Notes: generated by a model from the letters alone, not told the origin. 64,000 bases of DNA from Stagnimonas sp. (GCA_030696045.1 JAUYNO010000075.1:48972-112971); one strand, 5' to 3'. Counted from the first letter of the stretch, positions 11,537-20,300 are shown. Translations and numbers: made by a program.

Positions 11537-12773
11537 CATTGGCTCCTTGCACCTTGACCTGGTTTCCGTCCGATAGCTTGCCGAATTCGCCGACCGCCAG
11601 CGACTCGCCACCGCTGAGTCCTTCGAGCACCGCCAGATAGCCATTCTCGGCTGCCTCGGTGCGCACCACACGGCGGCTGACGGTGCTGCCCGACAGCAGC
11701 CAGACCGCGTCGCCGTCGAGCGCCTCGGCCGGCATCAGCACCCGCCGGGGCAGCGGCGCGGCGCTCGGTGCCGGGCGCTCGGCGAGAAAGCTCACCCGCG
11801 CGCCCATGTCCGGCAGGATGCGGGCGTCGAGCGCCTCGCCCGCCAGGCGTTCGAAGCCGACCCGCACCTTCACCGTCGCCTTGCTGCGGTCGGCGGTGGG
11901 GATGATGGCGACCAGCCGCGAGGGAATCTCCCAGTCCGGATAGGCATTGAGCTTGGTGCTGGCGCCCTGGCCGTCCCGGACCTTGTTGAGGAAGTTTTCG
12001 TTGACGTCGACTTCCACTTCCAGCGAGTTCATGTCGACCAGGGTGCCCAGCCCGGTGCGGGTGCCGGCGCCGCCAGCCGACAGCGGCGAGATCATCTCGC
12101 CCGGCTGCGCGTTCTTCACCGTGATGACGCCGGCGAAGGGCGCGCGCACCACGGTGTCGTCGAGTTGCTGGCCGATCACCGCCAGCTGCCGCTGCGCCAC
12201 TTTCACGCCCTGCTCGCTGCTGGCCAGACGCGCGCGCAGCTGCTCGACCGCGGTCTGGGCATTGTCGAGCACGGCCTGAGAAACCAGCTTCTTTTCCAGC
12301 AGGTCGCGGTTGCGGCGGGCCTCGCGCTCGGCATTGGCGAGCGAGACCCGCAGTTCGGTCAGCTGGGCGCGCGCCTGTTCGACCTGGGCCTCGGCCAGCG
12401 CCAGTTGGCTGGCGACATTGCTGTCGTCCAGGCGCGCCAGCACCTCGCCCTCGGCGACCCGCTGGCCTTCCTCGAAATTGATCGCCATCACCTTGCCGGT
12501 GATCTTCGAGGACACCGTCGCCTGCCGGCGTGCCACCACGTAGCCGGAGGCGTCGAGCACCGAGCCGCCGCTCGCCGCCGCCGCGCCGCCTTTCACCTGC
12601 ACGCTCACCGCCCGAACTGGCACGGCGCCAGTACCGCGCAGCGCGAAGTAGGCGCCGCCGCCCAGCAGCAGGAGCAGCGCGGCCAGCAGCCAAGGCCAGC
12701 GCGCTGGGGCCGGCGCGGACGGGCTGCCGCGATCAATCGAAAGCTGGCGGAGGAGTTCGGCTTGGGAGGACAT
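11529..12773 (-). CDS. HlyD/MacA-type periplasmic adaptor protein
   Basis: 414 residues. A short cytoplasmic N-terminus is followed by a membrane anchor at about 27-46. Next come a lipoyl/barrel-sandwich half (VSSKITGKVMAINFEEGQRV), a long coiled-coil hairpin at about 115-205 (VEQARAQLTELRVSLANAE), the returning half (VVRAPFAGVITVKNAQPGE) and a beta-barrel region. It would join the inner-membrane ABC complex to an outer-membrane channel. No tolC gene sits in this operon, so a TolC-like partner must be elsewhere, perhaps the one at 30-32 kb or a housekeeping TolC. First gene of the operon; no clear promoter was identified. Confidence 0.92.
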
Positions 12774-12845
12774 ACGAGCGCGGGCTGGAAAGCAAGGCTC
12801 GCAGCATGCCGCAGCACCGGGTCCGGCGGTAGCGGTTTCTTGTAA

Positions 12846-12861
12846 CCGCCGGAAACGGCGG
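12846..12861 (-). terminator. GC-rich hairpin downstream of the 13-residue-repeat gene
   Basis: CCGCCG-TTTC-CGGCGG forms a perfect six-base-pair stem just past the stop of the repeat-protein gene. There is no run of T after it on the minus strand, so termination is only possible, not shown. Confidence 0.25.
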
Positions 12862-12872
12862 GCCGCCCCGAC

Positions 12873-13358
12873 TCAGCAGTTGACGCCTTCGCGGTTGCGG
12901 CGCTGCCGGTCGCTGGGATCGCCCATGTCCTCGCCTGCGGTCGCCGCCGCCGCGACGTCGAGCTGATACAGGCCGTCGGCGCCGATCACCGAGCCCGGAT
13001 AGTGGTACTTGCCGTCCGCGCCGCGGAAGCAGCCGCGCGGGTGGTAGTGGCCGTCCATGCCCAGGAAGGCGCCGGGCGGGTGGTACTTGCCATCGGCACC
13101 GAGAAAGAAATTGCGGCCGTAGTACCTGCCGTCATTGCCGAGGAAGGTGCCAGCGGCGCGGTAGACGCCGTCGCTGCACAGCAGCTCACCAAGACGGTGG
13201 TACTTGCCGTCGGTGCCGACGAAGGAACCGGGTGGGTGATAGAGGCCGTCGTTGCCGAGGAAATGATCCTTCGGGTGGTACTTGCCGTCGTTGCCGAGCT
13301 GGTGACCGGTCTGGTGATACTGGCCATCAATGCCGCGGAATCGTGTCGCTTGTTTCAT
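12873..13358 (-). CDS. Protein built of ten tandem 13-residue DG-x-YH repeats, function unknown
   Basis: 161 residues, ATG with GGAG six bases upstream. Residues 8-137 are ten uninterrupted 13-residue units with consensus LGxDGKYHPPGxF; Asp, Gly and Tyr recur in nearly every unit and His in most. The tail is acidic and polar with one Cys (MGDPSDRQRRN...C). There is no signal peptide or membrane helix, so a cytoplasmic location is likely. The regular Asp/Tyr/His spacing could bind metal or form a beta-solenoid, but both are guesses. I know no characterised family with this unit. Upstream and downstream genes (CysH-like, exporter) give no clear clue. Confidence 0.8.
   Translation of the reverse strand: MKQATRFRGIDGQYHQTGHQLGNDGKYHPKDHFLGNDGLYHPPGSFVGTDGKYHRLGELLCSDGVYRAAGTFLGNDGRYYGRNFFLGADGKYHPPGAFLGMDGHYHPRGCFRGADGKYHYPGSVIGADGLYQLDVAAAATAGEDMGDPSDRQRRNREGVNC
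12948..13337 (-). repeat. Ten 39-bp tandem coding repeats
   Basis: 390 bp divide exactly into ten 39-bp units, each encoding one 13-residue module. The units differ from each other at both silent and replacement sites (for example KYHPKDHF, LYHPPGSF, KYHRLGEL, RYYGRNFF), so the array is old rather than a recent expansion. Length stays strictly in frame with no partial unit. Confidence 0.85.
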
Positions 13359-13501
13359 GCGCGCTCCATGCAGCTCGCTATCGGAATGGGAGCGGGGGCC
13401 GGCAGTGGAAACCTCGGCGCGTCCGCAGTCGCGGCGGCGAAAAGCAAGGGCCGGGGCGGCGGCCACGGTAACACGAATGGCCGGCGGGGCTCGTTGCGGT
13501 G

Positions 13502-14128
13502 CTAGTGGGCCAGGTGCAGACCGCACTCCCGGTGGCCTTCCAGCTTGGTCGGATCGCTGTAGTCGAAATTGTTCGGCAGCCGGTGTTGCTGGCAGTACTC
13601 GTACATCTGCTTGCTGCTCCAGTGCAGCAGCGGGGTGAGCTTGATCATGCCGTCCGGATTGATGCTGGCCGGCTGCATCGCGGCGCGGGTGGCGGTGCTC
13701 TCGGCGCGCAGGGCGGTGAACCAGACATCCGGCTTGAGCTCGCCGACCGCGCGGGCAAAGGGTTCCAGCTTCACCTCGCGGGTGAAGACGGCGAGCCGCT
13801 CCGGTTCGTCGAGCCCAGGCGGCGGGCCTTCCAGCGCCTCGCGGCGGGCCCGCGAGCGCAGCGGCTGATACACCACCAGATTCAGGCGCAGGCGGTCGAT
13901 GATCTCCTGCGCCGTGCGGTAGGTCGCCGGCGTGCCGTAGCCGGCGTCGATCCACAGCACCGGGATGTCGGGCCGCTGCTGGCTGACCAGGTGCAGCAGC
14001 ACCGCCGAGTACGGCGCGAAGTTGCTGGTGACCACCGGCCGCAGGCCCTGGGTCAGTGCCCAGGCGATGAGGGCCTGTGGGTCCTGGCCCAGTTCGGCAT
14101 TGACGCGGTCGAGTTCGGTGATCGTCAT
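13502..14128 (-). CDS. Short CysH-like (phosphoadenylyl-sulfate reductase family) protein
   Basis: 208 residues, ATG with GGAG upstream. The fold markers of the PAPS reductase/adenine-nucleotide alpha-hydrolase family are visible: TSNFAPYSAVLLHLV near residue 34, IPVLWIDAGYGTPATY near 60, a WFTALRAEST segment near 140 and the closing ECGLH with the catalytic-type cysteine. It lacks the CC...CxxC set of APS reductases, so PAPS would be the expected substrate, with reduction to sulfite. It is shorter than usual CysH (about 240), and no other sulfate-assimilation gene (cysI, cysJ, cysD, cysN) is near, so it may be a paralog with another role. Confidence 0.7.
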   Translation of the reverse strand: MTITELDRVNAELGQDPQALIAWALTQGLRPVVTSNFAPYSAVLLHLVSQQRPDIPVLWIDAGYGTPATYRTAQEIIDRLRLNLVVYQPLRSRARREALEGPPPGLDEPERLAVFTREVKLEPFARAVGELKPDVWFTALRAESTATRAAMQPASINPDGMIKLTPLLHWSSKQMYEYCQQHRLPNNFDYSDPTKLEGHRECGLHLAH

Positions 14129-14231
14129 CTCGGCTCCGATGGAGGGGCTGCCGGGAATCATGGGCACGGCGGGCCGAATATAAAGGCCCGGCCGGCTGCG
14201 ACCTTTTTCGCGCCGCTGGCATCCAAACGAC

Positions 14232-14858
14232 ATGGACAAGGAATCCCGACCCGCCACCGGTTTCGCCCAGCCGCTCGAGCCCGAGTTGCTGGTCCGCGCC
14301 CGCGCTGGCGAGCGCGCCGCGCAGGGGCTGATCTACCGCCGCTACGAGCAGGCGGTCTACAACCTGCTGCGGCGCATGGTCGACTGCGCCGACAACGCCG
14401 CCGACCTGATGCAGGACAGCTTCCTCGACGCCTTCGCGCGCATTCACCAGTACCGGGGCGATGCGCCGTTCGGCTATTGGCTGCGGGCGGTTGCCGCCAG
14501 TCGGGCGCTGATGCATCTGCGCGGCCGGCGCCGCTTCCTGGAACTGTTCGCGCCGGACGCCGAGGTCGACGAGGTGCCGAGCTTCGACGTCCACCAGCTG
14601 GACCTGGAGCGCGCGCTCGCGGCGCTGCCGGCGCTGCCGCGCGCGGTACTCTGGCTGTATCACGTCGAGGGCTATACCCATGGCGAGATCGCCCACCTCA
14701 ATGGCAAGACCGAGAGCTTCTCGAAGTCGCAATTGGCGCGCGCGCATCAGAAACTGCGCGAACTGCTGGGGGTGAAGGACGGCGCCGCCGGCCCGCGCCC
14801 CGCTGCCAGCGGGTCCGCCGCCCCGCCGATGGCGCTGGCGGCCGTAACGGAGTGTTGA
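14232..14858 (+). CDS. RNA polymerase ECF-type sigma factor
   Basis: 208 residues. Region 2 is clear at about 25-95 (AAQGLIYRRYEQAVYNLL, then DLMQDSFLDAFARIHQYRG, a classic -10-binding helix). Region 4 lies at about 120-175 (LPALPRAVLWLYHVEGYTHGEI, then FSKSQLARAHQKLRELL). Regions 1.1 and 3 are absent, as in ECF factors. The C-terminal 30 residues are Ala/Pro-rich and probably unstructured. It is followed after one base by a likely membrane anti-sigma and then a double-PDZ protein, which suggests an envelope-stress circuit. It is divergent from the CysH-like gene. No Shine-Dalgarno is obvious. Confidence 0.92.
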   Translation: MDKESRPATGFAQPLEPELLVRARAGERAAQGLIYRRYEQAVYNLLRRMVDCADNAADLMQDSFLDAFARIHQYRGDAPFGYWLRAVAASRALMHLRGRRRFLELFAPDAEVDEVPSFDVHQLDLERALAALPALPRAVLWLYHVEGYTHGEIAHLNGKTESFSKSQLARAHQKLRELLGVKDGAAGPRPAASGSAAPPMALAAVTEC

Positions 14859-14859
14859 G

Positions 14860-15396
14860 ATGAAAGATCTGTCCCGATCCCTGCAGGAGCTGCCTGCTTT
14901 CGTGCCCCCGGGCGGGGGCTGGCAGTCACTGGCGCTCCGGCTCGATGCCCGCCAGCGGCAGCGCCGGCACCGGCGCCAGTGGGCGGGCGGCTGCGCGCTG
15001 GCGGCTTCGGTACTGCTGGCGGTGGTGCTGCCGCGCTGGGCCCCGTCGGAGGCGGTGCCCGCCGCGACCCCGCCCGATGCCGTGGTCGCGTTGATGCAGC
15101 AATCGCAGGCACTGGAGCAGCGGCTGTCCCGGCTCAAGGCGGATGCCGGCGTCTGGAACGGCGCCCTGGCCCGCAGCGCCGCCGGCCTGCAGCGTGATGT
15201 GGCCCTGCTCGACGTGCAGCTCAGCGATGTCGCCTTCAACCCGGATGCCGACCGTCGCGCCGCCGAGGCGCTCTGGCAACGGCGGGTGAGCCTGCTCAAA
15301 CAACTGGTGGCCTCGCACGCGGCGCCGACCCTGGTCCAATCCACCACCCCGACCGCCGTCCTGGACGAGGACGAGGCCGAAGTCCTGGAGCTCTGA
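14860..15396 (+). CDS. Single-pass membrane protein, probable anti-sigma factor
   Basis: 178 residues. A basic cytoplasmic segment of about 40 residues precedes one membrane helix at about 42-60 (GGCALAASVLLAVVLPRW). The periplasmic part is helical and charged (MQQSQALEQRLSRLK). The start codon comes one base after the sigma-factor stop, so the two are translationally coupled. It lacks the zinc HxxxCxxC anti-sigma motif, and the assignment rests on gene order and topology. It is three bases from the PDZ protein gene. Confidence 0.6.
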   Translation: MKDLSRSLQELPAFVPPGGGWQSLALRLDARQRQRRHRRQWAGGCALAASVLLAVVLPRWAPSEAVPAATPPDAVVALMQQSQALEQRLSRLKADAGVWNGALARSAAGLQRDVALLDVQLSDVAFNPDADRRAAEALWQRRVSLLKQLVASHAAPTLVQSTTPTAVLDEDEAEVLEL

Positions 15397-15399
15397 AAC

Positions 15400-16428
15400 A
15401 TGAACAAGTACGCAGTCATCGCCGGCCTATTGCTGGCCGCGAGCCTGGCGCAGCCGGCGCTGGCCAAACCCAAGGTCGAGGCCGACCCCGGCCAGCAGCA
15501 GGCCTTGCGCGAGCAGCTGCGGCAGGCCGAGCTGAACATGCGCGAGGCGCGCGAGCAGCTGATCAAATCGGCGCGCGACCTGGCCCGGGTACAGGCGCAG
15601 CTGGGCGAGGAGACGCCGTTCTCACGCGCCTTCGGCCTGATGGTTGATCCGCAGCGGGCGGCCCTGGGTGTCAGCGTCGCCCCCGGGCCGCTGGAGAAGG
15701 GGCGGCAGCGCGGTGTGCTGGTCACCGGCGTCACCCCGGGCTCGGGCGCGGAGAAAGCCGGCATCCAGAGTGGCGATCTGATCCTGGCCGCCAACGGCAG
15801 CTCGCTGGAACTGGCCGAGGACGCCCGCCCCAGTCCCGGCCTCAGCCTGCGCCGCAGCCTGCGCGAGCTGGAGCCGGGTGCCAGTGTGGCGCTGGTGATC
15901 GAGCGCGACGGCAAGCGTCAAAACCTGTCGGTGATCGCCCAGCGCCAGGAAGGCTTGGGCAGTCCAGACTTCGATATCGAGCGCTTCGGCCGGCGCGGTG
16001 ACCTGCTGCTGCCGCGCGCGCCGGGCGAGCCCTTCACGCTGCCGCTGCCGCCCCCGGGGCTGATGGGGCCACTCGGCCCGATTGGGCCGATGGGGCAGTT
16101 GATCGCCGGCCCCTTTGGTGGTCCGGGGTTCCAACTGGCCAAGCTGGACGAGGATCTGGCGGCCTATTTCAAGACCCGCGAGGGCGTGCTGGTGGTGAAG
16201 GCGCCGCCGCCGATGGAGGGGGCGCCAGTGCTCAAGAGTGGCGATGTCATCGCGAGCATCAACGGTCAGCCGGTACGCAGTCCGGTGGACCTGCTGGACC
16301 GCCTGTTCGCACTGGAGCCCGGTGCCGCGCTCAGCTTGCAGGTGATCCGCCAGGGCGCCGCGATCAACCTGCAGGGCAGCCTGCCGGAACCGCCGCCACG
16401 GCCGGGCCGGCGTGGCGAGCCGGGTTGA
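15400..16428 (+). CDS. Secreted protein with two PDZ domains
   Basis: 342 residues with a clean signal peptide cleaved after ALA at about residue 22. A charged coiled coil (about 30-70: LREQLRQAELNMREAREQL) is followed by PDZ1 at about 88-182 (GVLVTGVTPGSGAEKAGI, GDLILAANG). Then come a Pro/Gly-rich linker near 205-245 and PDZ2 at about 255-330 (GVLVVKAPPPMEGAPVL, GDVIASINGQPV). There is no protease triad. It would sense or hold exposed peptide ends in the periplasm. Position as third gene of the sigma/anti-sigma operon suggests that it signals to, or protects, the anti-sigma (inference). Confidence 0.85.
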   Translation: MNKYAVIAGLLLAASLAQPALAKPKVEADPGQQQALREQLRQAELNMREAREQLIKSARDLARVQAQLGEETPFSRAFGLMVDPQRAALGVSVAPGPLEKGRQRGVLVTGVTPGSGAEKAGIQSGDLILAANGSSLELAEDARPSPGLSLRRSLRELEPGASVALVIERDGKRQNLSVIAQRQEGLGSPDFDIERFGRRGDLLLPRAPGEPFTLPLPPPGLMGPLGPIGPMGQLIAGPFGGPGFQLAKLDEDLAAYFKTREGVLVVKAPPPMEGAPVLKSGDVIASINGQPVRSPVDLLDRLFALEPGAALSLQVIRQGAAINLQGSLPEPPPRPGRRGEPG

Positions 16429-16449
16429 ATTGGCGCGTCCGGCGCCTGC

Positions 16450-18147
16450 TCAGGGACGGCTGAGCTTGCTGTAGCTGAAACTGGCGGGCGGCGTGGCTGC
16501 CGGTTGGTTGTCGGTGTAGCCCAGGCTATCGGCGGTGAAGCTCAGCGTGTGGGTGGTATGGGGATTGAAGCGGCTCGCGCACAGGCTGTCGGCTGCGGCG
16601 TTGTAGCTGATCGCATTGCCGCCGCCGAGCACATAGCTGCCAGCGGCAATGCCGCCGACCGGACCGGGATCGCTGGTCGAGCAGCTGCCACCCGGGCGGG
16701 CATCGACCGCCAGGTAGAGGCCAGAGGCCGGACCGGCGGTGCTGTCATCGACGTAGGCGAGCACGAAATCCTCCTCGGCGGTGGCCGCCGCCGATAGCCC
16801 GCGCCAGACCCCGAACAGGCTGCCGGCGCTGGACGGCACCGGGCGCAGTGCGGTGGTGTCGCCATCCGGGTAGCGGTGGCTGGCGCTGGTGACCTGCAGG
16901 CGGTTGCTGACCAGGGCATTGACGTACAGGCGCTGGTCCGCGAGGGTCCGGTCGTTGATGCCGCAGGAGCCGTCGGTTTCGTTGATGCCGCTGACCCGGA
17001 CGCGGCCGGTGGTGGCGTCGATCTGGTAGCTGCCGGTCTCGTAGCCATTGCCGTTGGGCTCCACCGCGACGCCGGTGCCGCTGTAATCGTTGACGCAATT
17101 GGGATCGTCGTTGAGTCCGCCGAGCAGGTAATGGCCGTCGGCGAAGAAGCTGACCAGGGTCGGTTCGATCTCGTCGGCCAGGCTGCCGTTGTCGTTTTCA
17201 TCAACGACCCAGGTGCCGAGCGCCTGCGCCGGGTCGAAGCGCGCTGCCAGCGGCAGTGGATTGGCGAGCGCGAAATGCGGCATGCCGGCCTCGGTGTACT
17301 CGTAACGGAGCTGACCGGAACCGGTCACGAACAGCTTCTCACCGCTGCTGTTGCTGGGGTCGAAGCCGCCGTTGGAGCTGTCGGTGGTGATATTGCTGAC
17401 GGTCAGGCTGTTGCCGGCGCCGATGCTGTATTGCCCGACCTGGGAACCCGGATCGTCCTCGCCGCCCGGGGCGTCCTGCGGCTCGGCGCTGAGCAGGATG
17501 TAGCGACCGTCGGCGAAGAAGCTGACCACCAGCGGATACGGGCCGACCGCGACATCGCTGTCCTGCTGCACCAGGTACCAGCTGCCGACGATGCCGCTGC
17601 CGCGCACGATGGCTTCAAATTCGGCGGTGTTGCCGGTGGCGATGTCGGTCGCCTGCAGCACGCCGTTGATGAAGCGCAGGCGGACCGGATCCTGGGTGGC
17701 GCCGACGCCGGTCTCGTGAAGGCCGCAGTCGCCATTGCTGTCGACGAAGGGGGTGCTGGCCACGGCATGGCCGGTGCTTTCGCTGTAGTTCAGCTCGCCG
17801 AATTCGACGCCGTCGCCATTGCTGTCCTCGTTGGCATAGGTGCCCTGGCCGTTGGTGCAGCCTGGGTCGTTGTTCTCGCCGCCGATGACATAGCTGAGGT
17901 CGGTGAAGAAGCTCACTGTGATCTTCTGATGGCCGCTGACATCGCTGCCGTTGGCGCGCATCAGCCGCCAGCTGCCGGCAAGCTGGGCGCGGGTTGGGAT
18001 GCCATTGAGCGAGGTGCCGCCCGAGGAGCTACCAAGATCGACCGGGGGTGGCAGATTGCCGGGCTCGTCGAGCACGTCGGCGCAGCCGCTGAGCAGGACC
18101 AGGCTGAGGGCCAGCAGGCTGGCCGGGCGGGCAAGCGGAAGTTTCAT
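16450..18147 (-). CDS. Lipoprotein with four related beta-rich blocks, function unknown
   Basis: 565 residues. The signal ends in a lipobox (LLSGC), so the mature protein is lipid-anchored. It then repeats a block of about 120-140 residues: each opens with a G-x-W segment (AGSWRLM, VGSWYLV, LGTWVVD, FGVWRGL). The first three continue with VSFF-[AT]-D-x-x-Y-x-[IL], followed by Asp/Asn/Gly-rich loops such as NNDPGC and DSNGDCG with paired Cys. The fourth block is more diverged. The acidic loops might bind calcium. It starts 10 bases after the outer-membrane protein gene, so the two form an operon and may work together at the cell surface. No family recognised. Confidence 0.75.
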   Translation of the reverse strand: MKLPLARPASLLALSLVLLSGCADVLDEPGNLPPPVDLGSSSGGTSLNGIPTRAQLAGSWRLMRANGSDVSGHQKITVSFFTDLSYVIGGENNDPGCTNGQGTYANEDSNGDGVEFGELNYSESTGHAVASTPFVDSNGDCGLHETGVGATQDPVRLRFINGVLQATDIATGNTAEFEAIVRGSGIVGSWYLVQQDSDVAVGPYPLVVSFFADGRYILLSAEPQDAPGGEDDPGSQVGQYSIGAGNSLTVSNITTDSSNGGFDPSNSSGEKLFVTGSGQLRYEYTEAGMPHFALANPLPLAARFDPAQALGTWVVDENDNGSLADEIEPTLVSFFADGHYLLGGLNDDPNCVNDYSGTGVAVEPNGNGYETGSYQIDATTGRVRVSGINETDGSCGINDRTLADQRLYVNALVSNRLQVTSASHRYPDGDTTALRPVPSSAGSLFGVWRGLSAAATAEEDFVLAYVDDSTAGPASGLYLAVDARPGGSCSTSDPGPVGGIAAGSYVLGGGNAISYNAAADSLCASRFNPHTTHTLSFTADSLGYTDNQPAATPPASFSYSKLSRP

Positions 18148-18157
18148 GGCGCGATCC

Positions 18158-19408
18158 TCAGAAGGCGTAGCCGAAATTGAGCCGGGCGGCGTCGTAGTTT
18201 TCCGCCAGCGTCGCGGTGATGCCGGCCTTCAGCCGGCGCAGCAGCTTGTTGCCGGAGGGCGGCAGCAGGGCGACGTTGAAGCCCAGGTCGGTGTAGCTGT
18301 CGATGAAGAAGCGCTGCCCGAGCACCCGCGAGTTGGCGGCGAACAGCTGCACCCGCACCGGGTGGCCGTACAGCGTGAGGTCGTTCTCGACGATCTGGCC
18401 CAGCTTCACCGTGTAGCTCTCGATGTCGGGATCGAAGGCATAACGGGTTACCTGGAACGGCAGCGAGGTGACATAGCCCAGCAGCAGGGCCGGCATCACC
18501 CGGGCACCACCCAGCTCGAAGCGGTAGCTGGCGCCCAGGCTGGCGCCGCCCAGTTGCACCACCTGCAGCAGGTCCTCGGAATAGACCGCGCCGTAGGTGA
18601 GGCCGCCCTGCACACTGAGGTGCTCGCCGACCGGCATCCGGTAGGTGGCGCCGAAGCTGCCGGAATAGACCTCGGAGCCCTCCAGCAGGGTGTAGGTGAG
18701 CGGCAGCGACAGCCGCAGCTCGTGGCCCCGGTCGCCAACCGCCACCGTATAGCTCAGCGGCAGCGTGTAGTTGCTGCCGTGCAGGTTGCCGGTCGAAAAG
18801 CTGCCCGCCTCGAAGCCGATCTGGGTCGCGCCGCCGCCGACGCGGCCACTGCTGCCCGGGGTCGGCATGTCGCTGCCCAGGTTGTCGAAATCCTGGCCGA
18901 CGATGGCCGCCTGCAGGCTGGACGGATTGCCGGCCACCGGGCTGTTGGGGCTGTTCTCGACCCGGTAGCGCTCCATCTGCTCCAGCAGTTGGTCGCCGTT
19001 GTCGCGCAGAAAGTCGCGCAGCAGGCGGTTGGAATTCTGGCGGGTATCGCTGGTGAAATCGCGGCTGAAACCGATGCTGGGAATCTCGAAGTGCAGGGTG
19101 TTGCTGCCGGCGTCGAAGCGGTAGTTGGTCAGCACTTCCAGGTAGCTGACGCTGGCCATGGCGGCGCTGCCATCGGTGTAGCCGGCGAAGTAGCCGCTGA
19201 AATAGCTGTCGACGGTGGCAGTGCCGATCACGCCCAAGGCGCCCTCGACGCTGGTGAAGGACGCGCTGGTGGAACTGCCGTCGACCGTCACCGTCAGGTC
19301 CACCGCGTCGGCTGCGGCCAGGCCGGCATGGCCGCTGAGCAGGAGCGCGGCGATTCGGAGTTTCAGTTTCCCGCGCGCACGGCGAGTAATCGGATTGTGC
19401 CCGGCCAT
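18158..19408 (-). CDS. Predicted outer-membrane beta-barrel protein, function unknown
   Basis: 416 residues, ATG after GGGGAG. A signal peptide ends at about residue 34 (LLLSGHAGLAAADA). From about residue 185 the chain alternates polar and hydrophobic residues in strand-like runs (YTLPLSYTVAVGD, LRLSLPLTYTLLEG, VQGGLTYGAVYSEDL) and closes in ARLNFGYAF with a terminal Phe, the usual signal for barrel insertion. The first 150 residues look like a separate, less barrel-like domain. The pattern resembles autotransporter or OmpA-type barrels, but no known family was identified. It is first gene of a pair with the repeat lipoprotein. Confidence 0.7.
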   Translation of the reverse strand: MAGHNPITRRARGKLKLRIAALLLSGHAGLAAADAVDLTVTVDGSSTSASFTSVEGALGVIGTATVDSYFSGYFAGYTDGSAAMASVSYLEVLTNYRFDAGSNTLHFEIPSIGFSRDFTSDTRQNSNRLLRDFLRDNGDQLLEQMERYRVENSPNSPVAGNPSSLQAAIVGQDFDNLGSDMPTPGSSGRVGGGATQIGFEAGSFSTGNLHGSNYTLPLSYTVAVGDRGHELRLSLPLTYTLLEGSEVYSGSFGATYRMPVGEHLSVQGGLTYGAVYSEDLLQVVQLGGASLGASYRFELGGARVMPALLLGYVTSLPFQVTRYAFDPDIESYTVKLGQIVENDLTLYGHPVRVQLFAANSRVLGQRFFIDSYTDLGFNVALLPPSGNKLLRRLKAGITATLAENYDAARLNFGYAF

Positions 19409-19574
19409 CGTTCTCTCCCCTCGTGGTTCCGGCTGCCATTGGCGGCGGCGGAGCCAGGGCTGCAGGCTCCGCTGTGGCGCCCACTATGCGCGGAAGTGGG
19501 GTCGGGTGTGAACCGAAAGCCAGCTCGTTTTTTTACAGCAGCCCGGGCTCGCAATATCCCAGGGCCACCAGGGT

Positions 19575-20228
19575 CTAGAGCGAACGAAGCTCCGGCTCGA
19601 CCACCGCGCTGATGGTTTCCTCCAGATGCCGGGAGGAGACGTCCATGGTGCGTTCCAGGCCCTCGGCCGCTGCCTGCGCTTTCTGCTCCTGGATCAGCTG
19701 CTGGCGGAACCAGCGGCGAACCAGGGCGTCGGGGATGATCGCCGCTCGCTCGCTGTCCTCGCCGGTGACGCCGCTGGGGGCGGTCTGCAGGCCGCCGGTA
19801 AGCCGCGCGGGGTCGTTCCAGACCTGGTCCCAAGGGCTGCCCGCGCACCGCAGGAACACGCTCAGCTCGTAGGCGGACAGTGGTCGATAGCGCTGCCAGG
19901 TACGCTCCACCAGCGGGCGCACCGGATCATCCGGCTTCAGCGCCAGTACCCGCTCGCGCAGCTTGCCGCCGTCGGCGCTGGGTACGATCTGGGCCAGCAG
20001 GGTTTTCACCGGCCGGCCGGCGACGATGCCCATGCGATTGAGGCTGGCGATGGTGACACCGTCGCGCAGCGCCAGCAGTGGCTCGTCGAGCAAGGGCTTG
20101 TTGACGCTGGCCACGCGCAGGCCGTGGCTGAGGTAGAGCAGGGCTTGCAGCTGCGCGCCGGTGAGCACGACCTGATCGGCCTGCGCGAGCTGGATCAATT
20201 GGTTGGCAACCGCGATGACAGGTCGCAT
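19575..20228 (-). CDS. Panacea (SocA/DUF4065-like) domain protein, copy 1
   Basis: 217 residues. The ATG at 20228 has GGAG eight bases before it, and its first residues (MRPVIAVANQLI) align with those of its neighbour (MHPAIAIANYFF), which settles the start. The Panacea pattern is visible: LTGAQLQALLYLSHGLRVA near 25, KPLLDEPLLALRDGV near 50 and LSAYELSVFLRCAGSPWDQVW near 120. Panacea domains are chaperone-like antitoxins or proteolytic adaptors (SocA). Both copies carry an extra helical C-terminus (ALVRRWFRQQLIQEQKAQ). No toxin gene lies nearby. Confidence 0.7.
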   Translation of the reverse strand: MRPVIAVANQLIQLAQADQVVLTGAQLQALLYLSHGLRVASVNKPLLDEPLLALRDGVTIASLNRMGIVAGRPVKTLLAQIVPSADGGKLRERVLALKPDDPVRPLVERTWQRYRPLSAYELSVFLRCAGSPWDQVWNDPARLTGGLQTAPSGVTGEDSERAAIIPDALVRRWFRQQLIQEQKAQAAAEGLERTMDVSSRHLEETISAVVEPELRSL

Positions 20229-20300
20229 GAGAGGCACTCCGTGAGGCTTCCGGGCCAGTGTAGCGGCGTCCGCCGCAGCCGCGCGTGACCTGCCGCTCAG

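Noticed and set aside
11540..11671. N-terminal extension of the ABC ATPase
   Set aside because: It would overlap the adaptor gene by 130 bases; paired ATGs after AAGGAG give the normal family length.
12948..13337. CRISPR array
   Set aside because: The 39-bp units are head-to-tail with no spacers and keep an open frame encoding 13-residue modules.
12873..15914. 1013-codon minus-strand frame covering the repeat protein and more
   Set aside because: Only the last 161 codons are the repeat protein; the rest is antisense to the sigma-factor operon and out of frame with the CysH-like gene.
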